Source: Candidatus Coprenecus stercoravium (GTDB lineage: Bacteria; Bacteroidota; Bacteroidia; Bacteroidales; UBA932). From it: a DNA stretch of 36,355 nt. The notes under the pieces were generated by a model, which was not told where the DNA came from, ran no database searches, and saw nothing but the letters and a program-made list of their open reading frames with translations. The position numbers were made by a program, and so were the translations under genes. Location: contig DXAW01000113.1 in the NCBI GenBank assembly GCA_019116865.1, forward strand, positions 1-36,355, in the 5' to 3' direction. Each line of letters starts with the position of its first letter. The stretch's first letter is position 1. Positions 30,319-36,355 of this stretch are shown in pieces.

Positions 30319-32559
30319 ATGAAGCGATTCTGGATTTTCTTGCTTTCTTCGACCGCAGTCATATGCTGCGCTACAAGTCTTAACACATACGCTCAGGGCA
30401 AGCTGACACTTGAGGACATATACAGCAACGGCACGTATAAGGCCAGGACTGTAAAGGCCTTCAGCTGGGCCGGGGACGGACATTCGTTCCTGACTCTGGA
30501 GCAGGACACCGTCACCGGCGGACAGGACATCGTGCTCAATGACATACGCACAGGAGAGAAGACTGTCGCCGTCCCGGCATCGGCGCTTATTCCGGACGGA
30601 GGGGAAAAGCCTCTGGAGATAGACGGGTACACATGGTCGCCCGACCGCTCCATGCTGATGGTCTACACCGACGCCGTGAAAGTATGGAGAACCGAGAAAC
30701 GGGGAGACTACTGGCTGTACGTACCGGCTACAGGCGAGCTGCGCAAGCTCGGCCGGCCCGACTTCGAGAAGTCTTGGATGCAGTTCGCAAAATTCTCACC
30801 GGACGGTTCCAGGATAGCCTACGTCTATAAGAACAATCTCTACGTGGAGGACACAGCCGGAGGAGAAGTCCGCCAGCTCACATCCGACGGGGATGAGGTA
30901 ATCATCAACGGCCAGTTCGACTGGGTCTATGAGGAGGAGCTGCACGTACAGGACGGCTGGCGATGGAGTCCGGACAGCCGCAGCATAGCTTACTGGCAGT
31001 TCGACACCGAGGGCACAGGCACATTCTATATGGTGGACAATATCGACTCGATATACTCGAGCATCATCCCGCTGCCCTATCCCAAGGCCGGCACCACCAA
31101 CTCGGCCGCACGTATCGGCGTAGTGGACGTGGACTCCGCCGGACCGGAGACAAGATGGCTGGACATACCGGGAGACCCCAGGGAGCACTATCTGGCCCGC
31201 ATGGAGTTCGTGCCCGGCACATGCACCCTTATGATACAGCAGCTCAACCGGCAGCAGAGTGTCAACAAGGTATTCTACGCCGACATCCATACCATGAGCA
31301 TAGACAACTTCATGACCGACACCGATGAGGCCTGGCTAGACGTATTCGACAACACTGTCTGGCTCGACGGCGGAAAATATTTCACATGGACCAGCGAGCA
31401 GGACGGCTGGAGACATCTCTACAGAATCTCCCGTGACGGCTCCAGAAGCACGCTCATCACCAACGGAGACTTCGACATGGAGAGCGTAGTGCGCATCGAC
31501 GCCAAGGGAGGATGGGTCTACTACATCGCATCTCCTGACAATGCGACCGAAAGATATCTCTACCGCAGCCGTCTGGACGGCAAGGGGACTCCCCGCAGGC
31601 TCACTCCGGAAGACGCTCCTGCCGGACACCACGGCTACATCATCTCTCCGGACGCCAAGTACGCCATGCACACATTCAGCAACAGCGAGACTCCTACCGT
31701 GTACGAAATCATCACCCTGCCTGACCATAAGACCGTCAGGATACTGGAAGACAATCACGAGCTGGCCTGGAAATTCGCCGCAGCCGACCCCGCTCCCATG
31801 GAGTTCTTCAAGGTGGACATCGGAGACATCATCCTCGACGGCTGGATGATCAGACCGCCTCATTTCGACTCCACGGCCAAGTATCCCGTCATCTTCTACA
31901 TCTACGGCGAGCCGGCAGGTTCCACCGTGCAGAATGCCTGGCTAGGAGGAGAGCTGTGGGGCAGGTATCTCGCACAGGAAGGGTACGTGGTCATGAGCAT
32001 CGACGTGCGGGGAGCCAAGACACCGCGCGGAAGACAGTGGCGCAAGAGCATACACGGCAAGATAGGCATCCTGCCCATAGCCGACCACGCAGCCGCTGTA
32101 ACCAAACTGCTTCAGACATACAGCTTCATGGACCCGGACCGTATCGGCATCTGGGGCTGGAGCGGAGGCGGCTCGTCCACCGCGCACCTGATGTTCAAGC
32201 ATCCGGAGATATATTCCACCGGTATCGCAGTGGCCGGAGTCTACTCCCTCTACCTGTACGACACCATTTATCAGGAAAGATATTCGGGCATACCGTCCCT
32301 CTCTCCGCAGAGCTACCATGACGGCTCGGCCATCAACTTCGCATCCGGGCTGGAGGGCGACCTGCTGCTGATTCACGGTACCGGTGATGACAACGTCCAC
32401 TACCAGTGCTGTGAGATGATGGTCAATGAGCTTATCCGACAGGGCAAGATGTTCTACATGATTCCCTACCCCATGCGCTCACACAGCATCAACGAGAGGG
32501 AGAACACCTCCTACCACCTTTATAAATCGATGTTTAGATTCTGGCAGGAAAATCTATAA
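30319..32559 (+). CDS. S9B dipeptidyl peptidase IV-like serine peptidase
   Basis: A 746-residue exported prolyl peptidase. The signal peptide ends near residue 25 (TYAQ). Residues about 30-490 form the DPP IV beta-propeller, including the DWVYEEEL motif whose Glu pair binds the substrate N-terminus. The alpha/beta hydrolase domain covers about 490-746 with catalytic Ser615 in GWSGGGS (GWSYGG in classical DPP IV), Asp690/Asp691 in GTGDDNVH and His722 in RSHS. It removes N-terminal dipeptides ending in Pro or Ala from peptides in the periplasm. It is transcribed divergently from another proline-specific peptidase gene, and followed after 3 bases by a small PAS gene. Confidence 0.9.
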   Translation: MKRFWIFLLSSTAVICCATSLNTYAQGKLTLEDIYSNGTYKARTVKAFSWAGDGHSFLTLEQDTVTGGQDIVLNDIRTGEKTVAVPASALIPDGGEKPLEIDGYTWSPDRSMLMVYTDAVKVWRTEKRGDYWLYVPATGELRKLGRPDFEKSWMQFAKFSPDGSRIAYVYKNNLYVEDTAGGEVRQLTSDGDEVIINGQFDWVYEEELHVQDGWRWSPDSRSIAYWQFDTEGTGTFYMVDNIDSIYSSIIPLPYPKAGTTNSAARIGVVDVDSAGPETRWLDIPGDPREHYLARMEFVPGTCTLMIQQLNRQQSVNKVFYADIHTMSIDNFMTDTDEAWLDVFDNTVWLDGGKYFTWTSEQDGWRHLYRISRDGSRSTLITNGDFDMESVVRIDAKGGWVYYIASPDNATERYLYRSRLDGKGTPRRLTPEDAPAGHHGYIISPDAKYAMHTFSNSETPTVYEIITLPDHKTVRILEDNHELAWKFAAADPAPMEFFKVDIGDIILDGWMIRPPHFDSTAKYPVIFYIYGEPAGSTVQNAWLGGELWGRYLAQEGYVVMSIDVRGAKTPRGRQWRKSIHGKIGILPIADHAAAVTKLLQTYSFMDPDRIGIWGWSGGGSSTAHLMFKHPEIYSTGIAVAGVYSLYLYDTIYQERYSGIPSLSPQSYHDGSAINFASGLEGDLLLIHGTGDDNVHYQCCEMMVNELIRQGKMFYMIPYPMRSHSINERENTSYHLYKSMFRFWQENL

Positions 32560-32562
32560 ACC

Positions 32563-32892
32563 ATGGAAATGATTGGGGACTTTTTCAAGGAAACCGGCTG
32601 TGCGGTCACAGTGTGCGACACTGACTGCAACATCGTCTACCAGAACGACATGTCCGTGGCCGTGAACGGTGATATGCGCGGCAAGTGCATGCTGCCCTGC
32701 CACAACGACCGCTCCCGCGGCATCATCGGCCGCATACTCTCGGAAGGTATAACCAACTCCTACACCATAAGTAAGAAAGGACAGCGCAAGCTCATCCACC
32801 AGACCCCCTGGTACCGCGACGGCAGAATAGCCGGCATCATCGAGCTATCCATCGTCATCCCCGACCAGATGCCCCACTACGACCGCAGCTGA
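32563..32892 (+). CDS. small single-domain PAS protein
   Basis: A 109-residue protein with no signal peptide that looks like a lone PAS fold: VTVCDTDCNIVYQND as the first strands, GKCMLPCHND (the PAS variant with a C-H pair, C46-H47, also seen in PAS_10-like proteins), and a closing beta strand pair DGRIAGIIELSIVI. Five cysteines in the first 46 residues are notable and could bind a metal or sense redox state. No output domain is attached. It starts 3 bases after the DPP IV stop and is followed by a terminator, so it is probably co-expressed with the peptidase. Confidence 0.72.
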   Translation: MEMIGDFFKETGCAVTVCDTDCNIVYQNDMSVAVNGDMRGKCMLPCHNDRSRGIIGRILSEGITNSYTISKKGQRKLIHQTPWYRDGRIAGIIELSIVIPDQMPHYDRS

Positions 32893-32915
32893 ACCTGGAA
32901 ACAATCCCCAATAAG

Positions 32916-32942
32916 AAGCCGGAACAGACTCCGGCTTTTTTA
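32916..32942 (+). terminator. intrinsic terminator after the DPP IV/PAS unit
   Basis: AAGCCGGA (32916-32923) pairs with TCCGGCTT (32930-32937) around a 6-base loop, and the second arm runs directly into T residues up to 32941. Confidence 0.88.
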
Positions 32943-32958
32943 TTTCGGGATTATAGAT

Positions 32959-32966
32959 TAACTTTG
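32959..32966 (+). promoter_or_regulatory. -7 element (TAACTTTG) for the AAA-ATPase-like gene
   Basis: TAACTTTG is an excellent TAnnTTTG match 34 bases before the ATG at 33001. The T-run of the preceding terminator lies at the -33 distance, so the upstream element is at best TTTT. Confidence 0.6.
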
Positions 32967-32985
32967 TGCTGAAAACATCAACCGA

Positions 32986-32993
32986 TAGGAGGA
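32986..32993 (+). promoter_or_regulatory. strong Shine-Dalgarno (TAGGAGGA), rare in this window
   Basis: TAGGAGGA ends 7 bases before the ATG at 33001 and 10 before the ATG at 33004. Other genes here lack such a site, as is normal for Bacteroidota. It supports the 33001 (or 33004) start and hints that the gene came from elsewhere. Confidence 0.65.
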
Positions 32994-33000
32994 TTGCGCC

Positions 33001-34596
33001 ATGATGAAATACCCGATAGGAGTTCAGAGTTTTGAACGGATTATTAAGGAGAACTATGTCTATGTAGACAAGACTGACTTGATTTACGATTTGGTCAAAA
33101 ACGGGTCTATATACTTCCTGAGCCGCCCGCGCAGATTCGGAAAGAGCCTGCTGATGCCCACTCTCGAAAACTATTTCCTCGGAAGAAAGGAACTGTTCAG
33201 AGGACTGGCCATAGATACGCTGGAGAAAGAGTGGCTGGAATATCCGGTGTTCCATATAGACTTCAATGGGGGCAATTTCAAGGAAGCCGGTATTCTGGAG
33301 GGTATTCTGGAAGATACAGTCTCGGCCTGGGAGAGGAATTATCCGCCAACGGACAGATACACAGGTGTGGGAAGGCGTTTTCAGGAAGTGCTGCGGACAG
33401 CGCACGAACGCACGGGCCGCAGGTGCGTGGTGCTCATCGACGAGTACGACAAACCCCTGCTGGACGTGCTGGAGACGGGCCTCACCACTGTCATTGACGG
33501 ACAGGAGAGGCTTCTGGAGGATTGGCATAAGGATGTACTGCGAGGCTTCTACTCGGTATTCAAGGCCGCAGACGCCGACCTCCAGTTCGTGCTCCTCACC
33601 GGAGTGACAAAGTTCGCACAGGTGAGCGTCTTCAGCGGGTTCAACCAGCCGAAGGACATCAGTATGGACAGCCGGTACGACACCCTGTGCGGGATAACAC
33701 AGCAGGAACTGGAAAACTGTTTCACAGAGCCTATCAAGGACTTGGCGGCAAAGTACGGAGTCAGCGTACCGGAGATTACAGACAGCCTCAAACGCCGCTA
33801 TGACGGATACCACTTCAGCGAGGAGATGACGGATGTCTACAACCCTTTCAGTCTGCTCAATGTATTTGATTCTCTAAAAATGAGGGACTACTGGATGACG
33901 ACCGGCACCTCGGACTATCTGGTCAGGCTGCTCTCCCGAGGCAACGAGAACATGGAGGAGATGCTGAGGGGCGAGTACACCCCGTCAGCTTTCGCAGACT
34001 ACAAGGCCACGGCGGAGATGCCACTGCCCATGATATACCAGAGCGGATACCTGACCATCAAGGGATATGACCGGGAGACGGAACTTTTCAGGCTGGACTT
34101 TCCCAACGAGGAGGTCCGCCGGGGATTCCTCTCCATGCTGGCATCAGGCTACATCAGCAAGTCCGATGCCCGGATGGAAAGTTGGGCTGCAAATGCCCGC
34201 AATGCTCTGAACAAAGGCAATATCGACGGCCTCAGGGAGCACATGGAATCACTGCTGTCCGACATACCTTACGGCATCCGGTGCAGCAGAACTGACGGAG
34301 AGGCCAGAGAGAGGGATTTCCAGTACACTTTCTACCTTATCTTCCGGATGCTCGGCGGATGGAAAGTCTATGCGGAAAAGTCCTCGGGGCAAGGCCGTGC
34401 GGACTGCGTCGTGGAAACCGACAGATTCGTCTATATCTTCGAATTCAAACTTGACGGAACGGCTGAGGATGCGCTGCGCCAGATAGAGGAAAAAGGCTAC
34501 GCCCGTCCATACGCAACCGATACACGCAGACTGTTCCGCATCGGAGCCTCATTCTCCTCCTCCACCGGCAATATCGAGGACTGGCAGACCGCATAA
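33001..34596 (+). CDS. AAA-ATPase-like/PD-(D/E)XK nuclease family protein
   Basis: A 531-residue protein of the AAA-ATPase_like (PF09820) plus PDDEXK_9 (PF08011) architecture. The start PIGVQSFERIIKENYVYVDKT is typical. Walker A is RPRRFGKS (42-49), Walker B VVLIDEYDKP with D147 and E148; TGVTKFAQVSVFSGFNQPKDIS, RYDGYHF and YQSGYLTIKGY are further family motifs. The C-terminal nuclease-like core has GRAD (D468) and EFK (E481, K483). Such genes are multi-copy and mobile in gut Bacteroidales, and their role is unknown; defence or selfish-element functions have been suggested. It is a single-gene unit between a terminator and the HAD promoter, with an unusually strong ribosome binding site. Confidence 0.9.
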   Translation: MMKYPIGVQSFERIIKENYVYVDKTDLIYDLVKNGSIYFLSRPRRFGKSLLMPTLENYFLGRKELFRGLAIDTLEKEWLEYPVFHIDFNGGNFKEAGILEGILEDTVSAWERNYPPTDRYTGVGRRFQEVLRTAHERTGRRCVVLIDEYDKPLLDVLETGLTTVIDGQERLLEDWHKDVLRGFYSVFKAADADLQFVLLTGVTKFAQVSVFSGFNQPKDISMDSRYDTLCGITQQELENCFTEPIKDLAAKYGVSVPEITDSLKRRYDGYHFSEEMTDVYNPFSLLNVFDSLKMRDYWMTTGTSDYLVRLLSRGNENMEEMLRGEYTPSAFADYKATAEMPLPMIYQSGYLTIKGYDRETELFRLDFPNEEVRRGFLSMLASGYISKSDARMESWAANARNALNKGNIDGLREHMESLLSDIPYGIRCSRTDGEARERDFQYTFYLIFRMLGGWKVYAEKSSGQGRADCVVETDRFVYIFEFKLDGTAEDALRQIEEKGYARPYATDTRRLFRIGASFSSSTGNIEDWQTA

Positions 34597-34602
34597 ATTG
34601 TA

Positions 34603-34610
34603 TATCTTTG
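34603..34610 (+). promoter_or_regulatory. -7 element (TATCTTTG) for the HAD gene
   Basis: TATCTTTG matches TAnnTTTG and lies 19 bases before the ATG at 34630, so the leader would be only about 12 bases. Confidence 0.6.
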
Positions 34611-34629
34611 CGGACTGAATTTTCAAGAA

Positions 34630-35415
34630 ATGATAAAAGCACTGTTTTTCGACATAGACGGGACGCTGGTAAGTTTCAGGACACATTCGGTTCCGAAGCC
34701 GACCGTAGAGGCTCTTGCCGAAGCCAGAAGGCGCGGAGTGAGGATATTCATCTCCACCGGCAGACCGAAGCCGCTGATCAACAACCTTGACCCCATAGAA
34801 AGTCTGATAGACGGCTATATCACTGTAAACGGAGCGATATGCACTGTCGGATCAGAGACCGTATCCCGCAATCCCATAGACCCCAAAGACGTGGAGGTCA
34901 TCCTCCACGCTGCGGACCGGATGGACGTGCCATCCCTGATAGTCGGTGAGGACAGGGCCATCGTACACAACCACAAGCCCATAGTAGACCGTATCTTCGG
35001 CGGGATGCTGGCCATAACCGGGATCGACCGGACCACCACTACAGATCAGATGCTGGAAGCCCCGATATACCAGATGACTCCTTTCTTCGACACAGATCAG
35101 GAAGCGGAGGTGGCCAGGCTGCTCAGGCACTCCGAGTCCACCCGCTGGTGCGAGTACTTCTCTGACGTTATCTCAGCCGACGCCGACAAGGGCCGGGGCA
35201 TGGAGATCATAGCCGGACATGTGGGCATCGCCCTGGACGAATGCATGGCGTTCGGAGACGGGGGCAACGACATATCCATCCTGAAAAAGGCCGGAACCGG
35301 TGTGGCTATGGGCAACGCCGGGGATGAAGTAAAGGCCGCAGCAGACTACGTCACCGAGCACATAGACAACGAAGGGGTTGCCAAGGCCCTAAGACACTTC
35401 GGGGTCATCGCATAA
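34630..35415 (+). CDS. Cof-type HAD-IIB sugar phosphatase-like hydrolase
   Basis: A 261-residue cytoplasmic HAD phosphatase. Motif I is D8-I-D10-G-T, motif II is in FISTGRP, motif III is the Lys of ADADKGRG, and motif IV is FGDGGNDISIL. The type IIB cap lies between about 80 and 185. Family members dephosphorylate sugar phosphates, flavin or pyridoxal phosphate; the exact substrate cannot be read. The ThiD/PdxK-like kinase gene follows after 37 bases in the same direction, so a vitamin B6 or B1 link is possible but unproven. Confidence 0.88.
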   Translation: MIKALFFDIDGTLVSFRTHSVPKPTVEALAEARRRGVRIFISTGRPKPLINNLDPIESLIDGYITVNGAICTVGSETVSRNPIDPKDVEVILHAADRMDVPSLIVGEDRAIVHNHKPIVDRIFGGMLAITGIDRTTTTDQMLEAPIYQMTPFFDTDQEAEVARLLRHSESTRWCEYFSDVISADADKGRGMEIIAGHVGIALDECMAFGDGGNDISILKKAGTGVAMGNAGDEVKAAADYVTEHIDNEGVAKALRHFGVIA

Positions 35416-35452
35416 TATACATTTTTCCACATTCATCTAAGCAGACACAGCA

Positions 35453-36298
35453 ATGGACAATAAAAGAGATTTCGCAAAAGTATTCATGATAGCCGGCAGC
35501 GAGCCCCTCGGGTGCTGCGGAATACAGGCGGACATCAAGGCCGTATCGGCATGCGGAGGATTCGCAGCCGGAGCCACGACACTTCTGGTAGACATGAACA
35601 CCACCCAGGTCAAGGGCATCCATACCATGCCCGTGGACATCATCCTGAAACAGAGCCGGGACTTTCTGGACGATGTCGGAGCCGACTGCATCAAGACGGG
35701 TATGCTCTACGAGAAGCAGATAGTCGAGGCCGTGGCGGGCCTGCTGCGCGAATATCCGGACGTACCCAAGGTCATCGACCCGGTCATGGTGGACTCGGGC
35801 GGCAGGGCTCTCATCCTGCAGGAGTCGATAGACGCTTACCGCGAGCTGCTCTTTCCCCAGGCTGAGATCATCACCCCCAACATACACGAAGCCCGCGTCC
35901 TGGCCGATGAGAACGTCACTCTGGACAACGTGGACAGACTCATCAGAAAGATAGCCGAGACCGGCTGCTCCGTAATCATCAAGTCCATACCCGACGGCGA
36001 GAATCTGGTGGACGTGCTGTACAACCGCCGTAACGACACCGTCAGACGTTTCTACAAACGCCACATAGACACCCGCAACGTCAACGGCACCGGCGACACA
36101 TTCGGCTCGGCCATAGCCACCTACATCGCCAGAAAATACGACCTTGAGGCTGCGGTCGAGAGAGCGGAGATATTCATCAACGAGTCCATAGCCTACGGCT
36201 CCGGCTTCCGCTTCGGTCCCGGCTACGGCCCGGTACATCCGTTCTACCGCACGATTGACTTCTTCGAGAGGGAAGACAGAAGCTACTCCTTGAAATAG
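35453..36298 (+). CDS. ThiD/PdxK-like kinase (hydroxymethylpyrimidine or pyridoxine kinase)
   Basis: A 281-residue ribokinase-fold kinase. The start IAGSEPLGCCGIQAD corresponds to the ThiD/PdxK substrate loop (usually AGSDSSGGAGIQAD), with E17 and P18 replacing Asp and Ser and an unusual C21-C22 pair. DPVMVDSGGRAL and ITPNIHEARVL are standard. The anion hole is GTGDTF with D215 as the likely base; ThiD proteins usually have Cys here (GTGCT), PdxK-type kinases Asp. Pyridoxal/pyridoxine kinase activity is thus at least as likely as thiamine synthesis. A near -7 match (TACATTTT, 35418-35425) precedes it. The 3' end overlaps alanine racemase on the other strand by 16 bases. Confidence 0.82.
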   Translation: MDNKRDFAKVFMIAGSEPLGCCGIQADIKAVSACGGFAAGATTLLVDMNTTQVKGIHTMPVDIILKQSRDFLDDVGADCIKTGMLYEKQIVEAVAGLLREYPDVPKVIDPVMVDSGGRALILQESIDAYRELLFPQAEIITPNIHEARVLADENVTLDNVDRLIRKIAETGCSVIIKSIPDGENLVDVLYNRRNDTVRRFYKRHIDTRNVNGTGDTFGSAIATYIARKYDLEAAVERAEIFINESIAYGSGFRFGPGYGPVHPFYRTIDFFEREDRSYSLK

Positions 36299-36355
36299 AC
36301 ACGCTTGACACGGCGGGAGACGCTGGTCAGCACCTCGTAGGGAATGGTTCCGAGC
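36283..36355 (-). CDS. alr: alanine racemase, C-terminal tip (partial)
   Basis: Only the last 23 residues are in the window, read on the minus strand from the right edge: the tip begins LGTIPYEVLT, continues with VSRRVKRVY and ends at TAG (36283-36285). G-T-I-P-Y-E-V-L-T followed by R-V-x-R-x-Y is the highly conserved end of PLP-dependent alanine racemase, which makes D-Ala for peptidoglycan. In Bacteroidales this can be the C-terminal half of a MurF-Alr fusion; the window cannot tell. The 3' end overlaps the kinase gene by 16 bases. Confidence 0.85.
   Translation of the reverse strand, partial: LGTIPYEVLTSVSRRVKRVYFKE

Noticed and set aside
30223-30483. Upstream extension of the M24 peptidase to 30483
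   Set aside because: It would run through the divergent -7 elements and into the DPP IV signal peptide, and the added 87 residues are unlike the family. MFSKET at 30222 is the family start.

Overview
The window reads as chromosome of a Bacteroidales (Bacteroidota) bacterium of roughly 50% GC. The evidence is the set of lineage-typical lipoproteins (DUF4493, PCMD and BACON domains), TAnnTTTG promoter elements upstream of several genes, the general absence of Shine-Dalgarno sequences, a DUF4254/GT9 pair, and a ParE of Bacteroidales type. The family cannot be fixed from the sequence alone. No rRNA, tRNA, CRISPR array, prophage or insertion sequence was recognised.

Layout. Positions 1-550 hold no convincing gene: three copies of a CACCCC/TATCTGTT repeat, a purine-rich repetitive tract, and a terminator for the leftward genes. 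Positions 551-3653 hold two leftward lipoprotein genes (FN3-like repeats; BACON) driven by a well-formed promoter at 3717-3747. Positions 3741-12403 are a leftward six-gene unit: three DUF4493 lipoproteins, a beta-barrel protein, a PCMD lipoprotein and a radical-SAM/SPASM enzyme of the anaerobic sulfatase-maturating (anSME) type. Positions 12529-16591 are a rightward operon: topoisomerase IV subunit B, a small lysophospholipid-type acyltransferase and an acyl-CoA synthetase. Positions 16539-24084 are a compact leftward envelope operon of eight genes: CNNM/CorC protein, DUF3108-like protein, NatA/NatB-type ABC exporter, a 5'-nucleotidase split into two genes, DUF4254 and a GT9 glycosyltransferase. 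Positions 24172-25600 hold rsmI and a helix-hairpin-helix protein. Positions 25597-30222 form a leftward operon: M24 prolyl peptidase, thioredoxin-like [2Fe-2S] ferredoxin, a PAS-containing group C (sensory) [FeFe]-hydrogenase-like protein, and a SpoIIE/PP2C-type phosphatase. Positions 30319-32892 run rightward with a DPP IV-type peptidase and a tiny PAS protein. Then follow an AAA-ATPase-like/PD-(D/E)XK protein (33001-34596), a Cof-type HAD phosphatase, a ThiD/PdxK-like kinase and the 3' tip of alanine racemase on the minus strand.

How the genes may work together. The most system-like block is 25597-28831: a ferredoxin, an H-cluster protein whose proton-transfer cysteine is alanine and which carries PAS and coiled-coil parts, and a serine phosphatase with a C-terminal domain I do not recognise. 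This looks like a hydrogen or redox sensing relay that ends in protein dephosphorylation, and it is translationally coupled to a prolyl peptidase whose first metal ligand is changed. The second is the surface-lipoprotein unit ending in an anSME-like enzyme with no sulfatase in sight. Genes are packed tightly, and three convergent pairs overlap at their 3' ends without terminators.
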